A stretch of DNA of 64,000 nucleotides from Pseudomaricurvus sp. HS19 (lineage in GTDB: Bacteria; Pseudomonadota; Gammaproteobacteria; Pseudomonadales; Cellvibrionaceae), in NCBI RefSeq assembly GCF_009857815.1, contig NZ_WVVW01000001.1, positions 124,001 to 188,000 on the forward strand, written 5' to 3'. This document shows, in pieces, positions 8,624 to 17,389 of the stretch. A program made the position numbers and the translations under genes. The notes beneath the pieces were generated by a model. The model made no database searches and was not told the origin of the DNA. It saw nothing but the letters and a program-made list of their open reading frames with translations. How positions within the stretch are numbered: position 1 is the first letter of the stretch; every line of letters starts with the position of its first letter.

Positions 8624-9466
8624 ATGGACTTTCTGCCGATGCAAAACCCAACCGATAGCTACCAGTGGCTGGCAGCGTTCTACGTCATGATCGCGGTGCT
8701 GGCGATTCCTTTCGCCGCGTCATTTGTGCTGAAACTGGTACCGGCCTTTGGCAAGGTATCCCGTACCAACAAAGAGGCGGCTGCCCAGCAGGTTAAAAAG
8801 AGCTACTACAACCCTATCCAGAACCGCAGCAAGCGCTGGGGCTTTACCGCACTGCTGATCAACTTCTACGTCATTACTCCCTGGGTGATCACCACCGAAT
8901 CCCAGGCCTGGTGGGAGATCCTGCTGGACGTGTTCGTGATCCTGATGGTTTACGACTTCTTCTATTACCTGGTACACCGCTTCCTGTTCCACGATGGTGG
9001 CCCCCTGGTATGGGTACACGCCGTGCACCACCAGCAGCGCAACCCCTGTCGCCAGGACTCCAACTACCTGCACCCCATTGAAACCTGTGCCGGTGTGCTG
9101 CTCTACGGTGCCACCATCGGGCTGACCGGCCTGATCATGGGTGACTTCAGCGTGATCACCATTGCCATCACCTGCATAGCCTTCTCCGAGATCAACCTGC
9201 ACAACCACGACCGTATGCAGGAGGACCGCTTCCCGTTCAAGTACCTGAACTACATGTCCTACATGCACCACGTACACCACGCCCGTTTCACCGGCGGTAA
9301 CTTTGCCACCATCTCCCTGTTCTACGACTGGCTGTTCGGTACCTACGACACCGGCAACGGCTGGGGTCCGCACCTGCGCCCTGAGGGTGACCAGCGCGAT
9401 GCCCGTATCGTCAAGGCACAGGAAGAGGAGACCGGCGCAGACGGTAGCGCCAACGCCAGCGCCTGA
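8624..9466 (+). CDS. Sterol desaturase/fatty acid hydroxylase superfamily membrane protein
   Basis: A 280-residue integral membrane di-iron enzyme. Hydrophobic helices lie at about 15-35, 85-110 and 160-190. The histidine clusters of the superfamily are complete: HRFLFH (118-123), HAVHH (132-136), HNH (193-195) and HHVHH (215-219). These ligate two irons that activate O2 to hydroxylate or desaturate a lipid. The substrate (sterol, fatty acid or carotenoid-like) is not resolved. The gene starts at ATG 8624 with AGAGGAAAG upstream, and ends before a good terminator. The FNR-like box upstream suggests oxygen-responsive expression. Confidence 0.88.
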   Translation: MDFLPMQNPTDSYQWLAAFYVMIAVLAIPFAASFVLKLVPAFGKVSRTNKEAAAQQVKKSYYNPIQNRSKRWGFTALLINFYVITPWVITTESQAWWEILLDVFVILMVYDFFYYLVHRFLFHDGGPLVWVHAVHHQQRNPCRQDSNYLHPIETCAGVLLYGATIGLTGLIMGDFSVITIAITCIAFSEINLHNHDRMQEDRFPFKYLNYMSYMHHVHHARFTGGNFATISLFYDWLFGTYDTGNGWGPHLRPEGDQRDARIVKAQEEETGADGSANASA

Positions 9467-9499
9467 TACAGCAGCCGGGAACGCCCGGACCAGAAACAG

Positions 9500-9540
9500 A
9501 TCGGCCCCAACCCTGCAAAGGTTTGGGGCCGATTTCGTTT
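9500..9540 (+). terminator. Terminator after the membrane hydroxylase
   Basis: ATCGGCCCCAA (9500-9510) pairs perfectly with TTGGGGCCGAT (9523-9533), extended by two more G-C pairs inside. A broken T-rich tail (TTTCGTTT) follows. It lies 33 bp past the stop codon. Confidence 0.85.
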
Positions 9541-9631
9541 AAGCGGTGTAAGGTTTTATGTGGGCTCTGTTCGCAACAACTTTGTCACTTCCGCGTACAA
9601 GGAGAATTTCCGCCATGCTCTCTCCATCTTT

Positions 9632-9699
9632 GTCACTCCCGCGCAGACGGGAGTCCGGTGGAGCTCGCGGGATTGGATTCCCGCCTGCGCGGGAATGAC
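9632..9699. repeat. 68-bp REP/dRS3-like palindromic repeat, copy 1
   Basis: Two 25-bp arms (9632-9656 and 9675-9699) are inverted copies with three mismatches, around an 18-bp centre. The right arm contains ATTCCCGCCTGCGCGGGAAT, which fits the ATTCCC-N8-GGGAAT core of dRS3/REP-like elements. Each arm is itself a small hairpin. A second copy of identical total length lies at 60656-60723. Confidence 0.85.
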
Positions 9700-9785
9700 A
9701 GTGTTGGGTTAAGGTGGATGGGGTATGGCGCGGAGGTGGGGCTGGGCTTTCTTTTGGCTACTCACGTGTGCCCGCTGTATCGGTA

Positions 9786-9807
9786 TTTCTTTGCCCAAAC
9801 AAAGAAA
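9786..9807. repeat. Hairpin within a putative interspersed element
   Basis: TTTCTTTG (9786-9793) and CAAAGAAA (9800-9807) form a perfect 8-bp stem around CCCAAA. It is followed by AAGTAACTTGCCCGGGAGGG and GCGAAACCC. From memory this resembles non-coding repeats scattered in gammaproteobacterial genomes. Only one copy is seen here, so repeat status is inferred. Confidence 0.45.
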
Positions 9808-9941
9808 AGTAACTTGCCCGGGAGGGCGAAACCCAAGGTTTAAAATCACTGCGCAAAACGCAAAGCTTAGCCCTTCAATTTCACTGCAGACCGTAATGAG
9901 TTCAGAATCATCCCAAGGCAGTGGGCTTTTTTAAAACAGGC

Positions 9942-11435
9942 TCAGGTACCACAAAACGTACGCGTAACCGCCTCTTCCGGCTTTGCCGGAAAAATATACT
10001 CACTGTGGTCAGGATCAAAATCAAACGGCTTGGTCAGCAGATCCACCAGCTTGTGGAAGGGCCCGAAGTCGCCCCGGTTACCCGCCTGGATTGCCTCTTC
10101 AACACGATGGTTGCGGGGAAGAAATACCGGGTTTGTACTCTGCAATTGCTGACGCAAGGTTTGCAGTTGATTACTGTCCATGGACGCCACGCCCAACTCA
10201 TCCCGCCAGCGCCCCAGCCAATCATTCAATGTGAAGGGCAGGGGATAAAGCTCACCAACGCTGCCAGCTGCGGGTTCTTCACTGCCCAGGTAATCCGCCA
10301 GCACCCGGAAGCTGAGGGTGAAATCCAGTGACTCCTGTTGCAGCAGTGTCAGGAATTCGATCATCAGTGCGCGGGGTTCTTCTCCGGGCTCCTCGAAGCC
10401 CAGCTTCTTGCACATCAGCCGGGTGTAGTGCTGGTTGTAGAGATCGGGGAAAACATTCAGTGCCTGGCCCGCCAACTCCAGCGCGGTTTTTTCGTCCGGG
10501 TGCAGCAGTGGCAGCAGCGATTGCGCCAGCCAGGCCAGGTTCCAGTGGGCAATGCCCGGCTGGTTGGCGTAGGCGTAGCGACCCTGGCGGTCGATGGAAC
10601 TGAACACTGTGCGTGGGTCGTAGCTCTCCATAAACGCGCAGGGGCCGAAGTCCACGGTTTCGCCACCCACCAGCATGTTGTCGGTGTTCATCACGCCGTG
10701 AATAAAGCCAATGCTTTGCCACTGGGCGATCAATTGTGCCTGCCGTTCAACCACGGTTTGCAGCAGCTCCAGGTAAGGGGCGGTGCTGCCACTGATGTGG
10801 GGGTAGTGACGCTCGATCACGTGATCGGCGAGGGTGCGTACCGCTTCCCAATCCTCCCGCGCGCCGAAGAACTGGAAGGTGCCGACGCGGATATGGCTGC
10901 GGGCCACACGGGTGAGGATGGCACCCGGAAAAATGTCATCCCGCGCTACCCGTTCACCGGTGGTCACCGCCGCCAGCGCCCGGGTGGTAGGTACACCTAA
11001 GGCGTACATGGCTTCACTGACAATGTATTCGCGCAGTACCGGTCCCAGCGGCGAGCGGCCGTCGCCCATACGGGAGTAGGGGGTTTCGCCAGCGCCTTTC
11101 AGCTGCACGTCGTAGCGCAGACCGTCGCTGCCAATCACTTCGCCCAGCAGGATGGCGCGGCCATCCCCCAATTGCGGGTTCCAGCTGCCAAACTGGTGGC
11201 CGGCGTAGACGGTGGCGATGGGTTGTGAACCTTCGGCTACGGCATTGCCGGCCAGGATATTGACGCCCTCGGCCGACTGCAGTGCTTGCGGGTCAATCCC
11301 CAGCAGCCTTGCCAATGGATCGTTTACCCGGATCAGTCCCGGTTGTTTGACCGGCGTGGGGTGACGGTGACTGAAGAGCCGCTCATCAAGAGTGACGTAC
11401 AGATTGTCGAACGGGATATGGACTGCCTGGCTCAT
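9942..11435 (-). CDS. selO: Protein adenylyltransferase SelO (YdiU/UPF0061)
   Basis: A 497-residue pseudokinase-fold AMPylator. The family block GAGETPYSRMGDGRSPLG is present, followed by LREYIVSEAMYALGVPTTRA and later FIHGVMNTDNMLVGGETVDF, which carries the metal-binding Asn/Asp residues. SelO transfers AMP from ATP to Ser, Thr or Tyr of redox and metabolic proteins. The C terminus ends in FCGT, with a Cys where eukaryotic SelO has selenocysteine. It starts at ATG 11435. It is convergent with the hydroxylase and seems monocistronic. Confidence 0.93.
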   Translation of the reverse strand: MSQAVHIPFDNLYVTLDERLFSHRHPTPVKQPGLIRVNDPLARLLGIDPQALQSAEGVNILAGNAVAEGSQPIATVYAGHQFGSWNPQLGDGRAILLGEVIGSDGLRYDVQLKGAGETPYSRMGDGRSPLGPVLREYIVSEAMYALGVPTTRALAAVTTGERVARDDIFPGAILTRVARSHIRVGTFQFFGAREDWEAVRTLADHVIERHYPHISGSTAPYLELLQTVVERQAQLIAQWQSIGFIHGVMNTDNMLVGGETVDFGPCAFMESYDPRTVFSSIDRQGRYAYANQPGIAHWNLAWLAQSLLPLLHPDEKTALELAGQALNVFPDLYNQHYTRLMCKKLGFEEPGEEPRALMIEFLTLLQQESLDFTLSFRVLADYLGSEEPAAGSVGELYPLPFTLNDWLGRWRDELGVASMDSNQLQTLRQQLQSTNPVFLPRNHRVEEAIQAGNRGDFGPFHKLVDLLTKPFDFDPDHSEYIFPAKPEEAVTRTFCGT

Positions 11436-11566
11436 GACGAATACAACCGGTTACTGCGAACGTGAAAGTAAGGATACCCCCTTAATTTAACACCGGGGCC
11501 CGGGGATCACTAATTCCGGGCCAGGATGCCCATCATCGGTGCGTGGCTTTGTGTTGCGGCGGCAAG

Positions 11567-12205
11567 CTACAGCGGCTCCGGCAGTACCTTGTGGCGGGCG
11601 TTGTTGATACTGGTGTGTACCGGCCGGTAGCTGAGGGGGTAGGGGGCCTCCGGTTGCATCAGGGGTGCCAGCCGGGCCGTGGGCTGGGTGGTGTCCAGCC
11701 ACAGGTCACAGCCGGCGCGATCCAGCATGACCGGCATGCGATTATGGATGACGCTGAGGGATTCACTGGCGGCCGTGGTGACAATACAGCAGGAGAGCAG
11801 CTCGTCGCCCCACAGATCCCACAGGCCGGCAAAGGCGATGGCGCCATCGGGGCGGAAGATTTCCCAGGGCTGTTTACTGCCGCCCTCCGTCTTCCACTCC
11901 ACAAAAGACGTACAGGGTATGACGCAGCGCCTGTGACGGAAGGGACCCTTGAAGGCCCGGCTCTGCTCCAGGGTTTCGGCGCGGGCGTTGAACATGGAAA
12001 AGCGGGTGTCGGGCCCCGGTGACCAGGACGGTGTCAGCCACCAGCGGGCCGGGTGGCAGGAGCGCTGGCCCTCCGCTTCATAGATGATGGGCACACTTTC
12101 GGTGGGGGCGATGTTGTACTGGTTGGCCAGCGCCACGTTCGTGCCCAGCGCCTCCAGCAGGGACTGCAGGCCGGGAGTCTGGTTGATGTTAAAGCGACCG
12201 CACAT
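11567..12205 (-). CDS. yedK: SRAP-domain (YedK/HMCES) abasic-site DNA-protein crosslink protein
   Basis: A 212-residue SRAP protein. I chose the ATG at 12205 because it gives MCGRFN: after removal of Met, Cys2 becomes N-terminal and forms the thiazolidine crosslink with abasic sites in single-stranded DNA. An upstream in-frame start at 12232 would bury this Cys. Other family signatures are CTSFVEWK with its catalytic Glu and VIHNRMPV with the active-site His. It is divergent from the cus cluster and monocistronic. Confidence 0.93.
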   Translation of the reverse strand: MCGRFNINQTPGLQSLLEALGTNVALANQYNIAPTESVPIIYEAEGQRSCHPARWWLTPSWSPGPDTRFSMFNARAETLEQSRAFKGPFRHRRCVIPCTSFVEWKTEGGSKQPWEIFRPDGAIAFAGLWDLWGDELLSCCIVTTAASESLSVIHNRMPVMLDRAGCDLWLDTTQPTARLAPLMQPEAPYPLSYRPVHTSINNARHKVLPEPL

Positions 12206-12305
12206 GGTGATGGCCCGGGTAGCAAAGAACACAGATGTCAGTTGACCTTACTCCAAGGGGAAGGTTTATACTTCTTTCACTTGTGTCAGCCAGGTCAATT
12301 GCACC

Positions 12306-12728
12306 GTGTTGTATCCTCTCCGCCCTCTGGCGTCAAACCGCTTTCGTCGACTACCCCAGGCCAAACGCCTGTGGTTGCTGGCGTTATGCTGCCTGACCCT
12401 GTTGTCCGGGCAGTGGTGCCAGGCCAGTATGCAGGCGGCCAACACCGTTGCTGTGGTGTTGGAGCAGAGTGACAGCGGCCACGACTGCTGCCCTGAAGAG
12501 TTACAGCCGCCAGCCGCCGATGCCTGTGACCTCTGCGCCCAGGATTCAGCCCTGGATAAGCGTGCTGCTGCCGCGGCGGACACCCTGCCAATCCCCGTCT
12601 TTCTGGCACAGGCCTGGCTGCAGGTCAGCCCCGTAGCGCCACAACGTCTCACTCGCTATCCCGGTAGCGAGCCGCCCCAGCGTGGGCCACCGGCCCTGTT
12701 TCTGCTGTTTGATCGTTTTATCGAATAG
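12306..12728 (+). CDS. Small secreted Cys-rich protein upstream of cusBA
   Basis: A 140-residue protein not assigned to a family. Residues about 20-41 are a signal-peptide-like hydrophobic stretch ending in CQA. The mature part has HDCCPEE then ACDLCAQD, giving five thiols or imidazoles within about 25 residues, a plausible metal or redox site. The C terminus is Pro/Leu-rich. It starts at GTG 12306, or TTG 12309. The gene ends 76 bp before cusB on the same strand and is probably co-transcribed. That suggests a periplasmic copper or silver binding or sensing role, by context only. Confidence 0.65.
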   Translation: MLYPLRPLASNRFRRLPQAKRLWLLALCCLTLLSGQWCQASMQAANTVAVVLEQSDSGHDCCPEELQPPAADACDLCAQDSALDKRAAAAADTLPIPVFLAQAWLQVSPVAPQRLTRYPGSEPPQRGPPALFLLFDRFIE

Positions 12729-12804
12729 ATCCTGAACTCATTCCGGGAGGTGACTGCCCGGTTGCGGCGTCGCCATGTCGTTTTTGTGTTCAGGATTTAC
12801 TGTT

Positions 12805-14127
12805 ATGAAACTCTCCTCGTTTGTGTGGGGCGCCTGTGTCGGCGCCGTGCTGGCCGCCGCGTCTGCCTGGCTGCTGACTCCCCGCGAATTTGCACAAACC
12901 CAAATGTCTCCCGTGGCGGAGGAAAAGAGCACCGGGCGTCCTATTGCCTATTGGGTGGCGCCAATGGACCCCAACTATCGCCGTGACAAGCCCGGTAAAT
13001 CCCCCATGGGGATGGACCTGGTGCCGGTCTACGAAGACGAGCAAGCCGTGGCCGCCGGTGAGGTGAAGGTGTCGCCGGCGGTAGTGAATAACCTCGGCGT
13101 TGCCCTCGGCCAGGTACAGCGCAGTCAGCTCAAACCGGTCATCGCCGCCTTTGGTGTGGTAGGCCACAACGAAGACAGCCGTGAACAGATGACGGTGCGT
13201 ACCGAAGGCTGGGTGGAAAACCTGCAGGTGTTTGAAGTGGGTGAGCAGGTAACCAAGGGACAGAAGTTGTTCGACTTCTACTCGCCGGAGTTGCTGCACG
13301 CCCAGGACAACTACCTCAGTGCCCGCAACTCCCGCGACCCCGGTTTGATCCGTGGTGCACTGGGCCGTATGCGGGCGCTGGCGATTCCCGAGTTCCGTAT
13401 TCGCCAGCTGGATAAATTGCCGCGCGGTTCACTGGTGCCGGAAAACATGCGCACACTGCCCTATGTGGCGCCCCGTGATGGTCACCTGGCGCAATTGAAA
13501 GTGCGTGATGGCAGTTACCTGACACCGTCCGAAATTGCCCTGGAGATGGTCTCCATCGACAGCGTGTGGGTGGTGGCGGAGGTGTTCGAACGGCACCTGT
13601 CCCGTATCCGGGTCGGACAGCAGGCGGTGATGACGCTGGACTATTTCCCCGGTCAGCGCTGGGAGGGGCAGGTGGAGTACATCTACCCCACCCTCGATGC
13701 TGCCACCCGCAGCCAGCGGGTGCGACTGCGCTTCGACAACAAGGATCACCGCCTCAAACCCAATATGTTTGCCAGGGTGGAGATTATCTCCAATGAATTT
13801 GAGGCCCTCACCGTGCCGCGGCAGGCGGTGATCCGCAGTGCCGGCGGTGACCGTGTGGTGCTTGGTCTGGGCGATGGCCGCTTCCGCTCGGTGGCGGTGG
13901 AGACGGGTTGGGAAGTGGGCGACCGCATCGTCATCCGGGAGGGTCTGGAAGAGGGGCAACAGGTGGTGGTCTCCGGCCAGTTCCTGCTGGATTCCGAGTC
14001 CAGCCTGGAGGCGGAAATGCTGCGCATGGATGACATGATTCCCGGTATGGAAGGTGAGGCCCCGGGCATGGACTCCGGCTCCGGGGGCATGGAACACGGG
14101 TCGCACAGTATGGAGAGCGGCTCATGA
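12805..14127 (+). CDS. cusB: RND efflux periplasmic adaptor, CusB-like
   Basis: A 440-residue membrane-fusion protein starting at ATG 12805, chosen over an upstream in-frame GTG because MKLSSFVWG begins a normal signal/anchor. Near residues 40-70 is the heavy-metal-binding module YWVAPMDPNYRRDKPGKSPM and GMDLVPVYED. Lipoyl/barrel-sandwich and beta-barrel domains follow. The C-terminal 35 residues are rich in Met, Gly and His (MLRMDDMIPGMEGE, GGMEHGSHSM) and could bind Cu(I) or Ag(I). It links the inner-membrane pump to an outer-membrane channel. The stop overlaps the cusA start by 4 bp. Confidence 0.9.
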   Translation: MKLSSFVWGACVGAVLAAASAWLLTPREFAQTQMSPVAEEKSTGRPIAYWVAPMDPNYRRDKPGKSPMGMDLVPVYEDEQAVAAGEVKVSPAVVNNLGVALGQVQRSQLKPVIAAFGVVGHNEDSREQMTVRTEGWVENLQVFEVGEQVTKGQKLFDFYSPELLHAQDNYLSARNSRDPGLIRGALGRMRALAIPEFRIRQLDKLPRGSLVPENMRTLPYVAPRDGHLAQLKVRDGSYLTPSEIALEMVSIDSVWVVAEVFERHLSRIRVGQQAVMTLDYFPGQRWEGQVEYIYPTLDAATRSQRVRLRFDNKDHRLKPNMFARVEIISNEFEALTVPRQAVIRSAGGDRVVLGLGDGRFRSVAVETGWEVGDRIVIREGLEEGQQVVVSGQFLLDSESSLEAEMLRMDDMIPGMEGEAPGMDSGSGGMEHGSHSMESGS

Positions 14128-17100
14128 TTCGCGCGATTATTCTGCAGGCGCTGGATAACCGCGTATTGGTGATGCTGGGGGCGTTGGCGCTGTTGTGTTT
14201 TGGCAGCTGGATTGTGCGGCAGACACCTGTGGATGCGTTGCCGGATCTCTCCGATGTGCAGGTGATCATCAAAACCGATTACGCCGGTCAGGCACCGGAA
14301 GTGGTGGAGGATCAGGTCACCTACCCGTTAACCACCGCCATGCTGGCGGTGCCGGGGGCCACCAATGTGCGTGGCATTTCCATGTACGGCACCTCCTATG
14401 TCTACGTGTTGTTCGAGGATGGCACTGATATGTATTGGGCGCGGGCGCGGGTACTGGAGTACCTGAGCCAGATGCCCGGGCGCCTGCCCGACGGTGCCAA
14501 TCCGCAGCTGGGACCGGATGCCACCGGTGTGGGCTGGGTGTTCAGTTACGCCCTGATCGACAGCAGCGGCCAGCGCGACCTGGCACAACTGCGCAGCCTG
14601 CAGGACTGGTACCTGAAGCCGCAGCTGCAATCGGTGGCAGGCGTCAGCGAAGTGGCGACTGTCGGCGGCATGGTGCGCCAGTACCAGGTGGTGGCGGATC
14701 CCGACAAGCTGCGCGCCTACGGCGTGACCCTGCCGCAACTGCGGCGTTTGTTGAAAGCCGCTAACCAGGAGTCCGGTGCCAGTGTGATTGAAATGGCGGA
14801 AGCCGAGTACATGGTGCGCATGGGTGGCTATGTCAGCTCGGTGGGACAGTTAAAGGACCTGCCGCTAAAAGTCACCGCCGCCGGTATTCCGGTGCTGCTC
14901 TCCGACGTGGCGGATGTGCGGCTGGGACCGCAGATGCGTCGTGGTATCGCCGAGCTCAATGGTCTGGGGGAAGTGACCGGTGCCATGGTGGTGATGCGCT
15001 TTGGCGAAAACGCCAGCCGGGTTATCGCTGACGTCAAAGAGAAACTGGCACAGTTACAGGCGGGCCTGCCGGCCGGTGTGGAACTGGTCACCACCTATGA
15101 CCGCTCGCAGCTGGTGCATGAGGCCGTGTTCAGCCTGACCTCCACACTGACCCTGCAGCTGATGATCGTGGTGCTGATCTGTGCACTGTTTTTGTGGCAC
15201 TTCCGCTCGTCGCTGGTGGTGTTGGTCAGTTTGCCTTTGGGGGTGCTGGGCAGCTTTATGCTGATGTACTGGCAGGGGTTGAATGCCAATATCATGTCAC
15301 TGGGTGGTATCGCCGTTGCTATCGGCTCCATGGTGGATGGCAGCATTGTGATGCTGGAAAACGCCCACAAGCAGCTGCAGCGTTTCCAGCAGCGCGAGGG
15401 GCGGGTGGCCAATCGCGAGGAGCACTGGTCGCTGGTGCGGGAGGCCAGTCTGGCGGTGGGGCCGGCGCTGTGTCTCTCCATGCTGATCGAGGCGGTGAGT
15501 TTTCTGCCGGTGCTGAGTTTGCAGGCGCAGGAGGGGCGACTGTTTGCACCGCTGGCCTATACCAAATCCTACGCCATGGTGGTGGCTGCCGGCCTCACCA
15601 TTACCCTGATTCCGGTGCTGATCGGCTACTGGCTCAAGGGCCCCCTGCAGCCGGAGACACGCAACCCCTGTAACCGCGCCCTGCACGCCATCTACCGGCC
15701 TATGTTGCGGGCGGTGTTGGCGCGCCCCTGGGTAACTGTAGCGGTCAGTGTGCTGTTTCTGCTGTTAAGTGTGTGGCCATTGCGCCAACTGGGCAGCGAG
15801 TTTCTCGGCCCGCTGGATGAGGGTGACCTGATGTACATGCCCACCACCCAGGCGGCTATCTCCACCGGTGAGGCGCGACGTCTGCTGCAGATTACCGACA
15901 AACTGATCATGTCAGTGCCGGAGGTGGCCACAGTCTTTGGCAAGATTGGCCGCGCGGAAACCGCCACCGACCCGGCGCCGCTGACCATGATCGAAACCGT
16001 GATTCAGTTTAAACCGCGGGCGCAGTGGCGCCCCGGTATGACGCCGGAACGGTTGCGCCAGGAGCTGGATCAGCGGGTACGGTTGCCCGGTGTCAGCAAC
16101 AGTTGGGTGATGCCCATCCGCACCCGGATCGATATGTTGGCGACCGGTATCAAAACACCCCTGGGGCTGGTGCTCACCGGGCCGGAGCTGGACGAGCTGG
16201 GACGTCTGGGGAGACGCCTGGAGGGCTTGCTCTCGCCACTGGATGGTGCCGTATCCGTCTACGCTGAACAGGTGAGCAGCAGTCGCTATATCCGGGTGGA
16301 TATCGACCGCCTGAAGGCGGCCCGTTACGGCCTCAATATTGCCGACATCCACGACATTGCTGCAGTGGCGATCGGCGGTGAAGATGTCACGCAAACGGTG
16401 GAGGGGCTGGAGCGTTACCCGGTTAACCTGCGCTACCCACGGGACTACCGCGACAGCCTGAAAAAACTGCGCGACCTGCCGCTGCTGACGCCGCAGGGGC
16501 AGAGCATCACCCTCGCCGATGTGGCACAGGTGTATGTGGATGACGGGCCCAGCATGGTGCGTACGGAAAACAGTCGTCCGGCGGCGCGGGTCCTGATCGA
16601 TGTGGAAGGGCGCTCGCTGGGAGACTTTGTGGCGCAGGCGCAGCAGCGCATCGACAGTGGTCTGCAGTTACCGCCCGGTTATGCGCTGGAGTGGAGCGGC
16701 CAGTACCAGTACATGCAGCGTGCGGCGGAGCGCTTGATGCTGATTGTGCCCATGACGTTGTTGCTGATTACGGTGCTGCTCTATCTCACTTTCCGCCGGG
16801 CCTTCGATGTGGCACTGGCGCTCACCATTGTGCCCTTTGCACTCTGTGGTGGTGTCTGGCTGTTGTGGTTACTGAGCTTCAATCTGTCGGTGGTGGTCGG
16901 TGTGGGCTTTATTGCGCTGGCAGGGGTGACGGTGGGCAATGGTGTGATGATGATGGTCTACCTTAACCAGGCACTGGAAGCGGCTGTGGCAGACACGCCT
17001 TTGTCCACGGTGATTATGGAAGGCGCCGTGCAGCGGGTGCGGCCGGTGATGATGACCGTGATTACCGTACTGCTGGGATTGTTGCCGGCCATGCTCTCAA

Positions 17101-17255
17101 CAGGCACCGGCTCTGAGGTGATGCAGCGCATAGCCGCGCCCATGGTGGGCGGGATTGTCAGCTCCATGCTGATGACGCTGCTGGTAATTCCGGTGGTCTA
17201 CCTGCTCTGGTTGCGTCGCCGTCAGGCCGGGGAGGGACTACCGGTAACGTCCTGA
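14124..17255 (+). CDS. cusA: RND heavy-metal efflux pump, CusA-like
   Basis: A 1043-residue HME-type RND permease of normal length. It has an N-terminal TM1, two large periplasmic loops, and TM bundles at about 330-530 and 860-1035. The TM4 proton-relay region GSMVDGSIVMLENAHK is conserved, and Met residues recur in the periplasmic domain. It exports Cu(I)/Ag(I) from the inner membrane or periplasm by proton antiport with the CusB-like adaptor. Translation is coupled to cusB through ATGA. No CusC or CusF homologue follows, so the outer-membrane partner must be encoded elsewhere. Confidence 0.93.
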   Translation: MIRAIILQALDNRVLVMLGALALLCFGSWIVRQTPVDALPDLSDVQVIIKTDYAGQAPEVVEDQVTYPLTTAMLAVPGATNVRGISMYGTSYVYVLFEDGTDMYWARARVLEYLSQMPGRLPDGANPQLGPDATGVGWVFSYALIDSSGQRDLAQLRSLQDWYLKPQLQSVAGVSEVATVGGMVRQYQVVADPDKLRAYGVTLPQLRRLLKAANQESGASVIEMAEAEYMVRMGGYVSSVGQLKDLPLKVTAAGIPVLLSDVADVRLGPQMRRGIAELNGLGEVTGAMVVMRFGENASRVIADVKEKLAQLQAGLPAGVELVTTYDRSQLVHEAVFSLTSTLTLQLMIVVLICALFLWHFRSSLVVLVSLPLGVLGSFMLMYWQGLNANIMSLGGIAVAIGSMVDGSIVMLENAHKQLQRFQQREGRVANREEHWSLVREASLAVGPALCLSMLIEAVSFLPVLSLQAQEGRLFAPLAYTKSYAMVVAAGLTITLIPVLIGYWLKGPLQPETRNPCNRALHAIYRPMLRAVLARPWVTVAVSVLFLLLSVWPLRQLGSEFLGPLDEGDLMYMPTTQAAISTGEARRLLQITDKLIMSVPEVATVFGKIGRAETATDPAPLTMIETVIQFKPRAQWRPGMTPERLRQELDQRVRLPGVSNSWVMPIRTRIDMLATGIKTPLGLVLTGPELDELGRLGRRLEGLLSPLDGAVSVYAEQVSSSRYIRVDIDRLKAARYGLNIADIHDIAAVAIGGEDVTQTVEGLERYPVNLRYPRDYRDSLKKLRDLPLLTPQGQSITLADVAQVYVDDGPSMVRTENSRPAARVLIDVEGRSLGDFVAQAQQRIDSGLQLPPGYALEWSGQYQYMQRAAERLMLIVPMTLLLITVLLYLTFRRAFDVALALTIVPFALCGGVWLLWLLSFNLSVVVGVGFIALAGVTVGNGVMMMVYLNQALEAAVADTPLSTVIMEGAVQRVRPVMMTVITVLLGLLPAMLSTGTGSEVMQRIAAPMVGGIVSSMLMTLLVIPVVYLLWLRRRQAGEGLPVTS

Positions 17256-17264
17256 CATCACTCG

Positions 17265-17294
17265 CCGGTGCCCGGTAAAATAACCGGGCACCGG
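17265..17294. terminator. Perfect 12-bp hairpin downstream of cusA
   Basis: CCGGTGCCCGGT (17265-17276) and ACCGGGCACCGG (17283-17294) pair perfectly around the loop AAAATA, 10 bp after the cusA stop. There is no long T tract, so it may end transcription weakly or stabilise the cus mRNA 3' end. Confidence 0.6.
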
Positions 17295-17389
17295 TTACCT
17301 CCACAGGGGTAATCCCTGCGTCGGGGCGGCTGTGGTAAGGTTGCCCGTTTCGCGGCTGCTGCCGCCCGAACCCGTATGCCGGAGTGATT

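Larger units (their letters stand above)
9541..9941. other. Gene-free convergent gap with repeats
   Basis: Between the hydroxylase terminator and the 3' end of selO I see no gene. The gap holds a 68-bp REP/dRS3-like palindrome (9632-9699) and a small hairpin (9786-9807) inside a sequence that looks like an interspersed element. Short open frames here are translations of those repeats. Confidence 0.65.

Noticed and set aside
9523-9934. Short plus-strand open frames (106 and 69 codons) in the selO-side gap
   Set aside because: They translate the palindromic repeats and hairpin rather than a conserved protein, and no ribosome-binding site is visible.
9942-11435. Selenocysteine in SelO
   Set aside because: No in-frame UGA precedes the stop. 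A Cys occupies the C-terminal region (FCGT).
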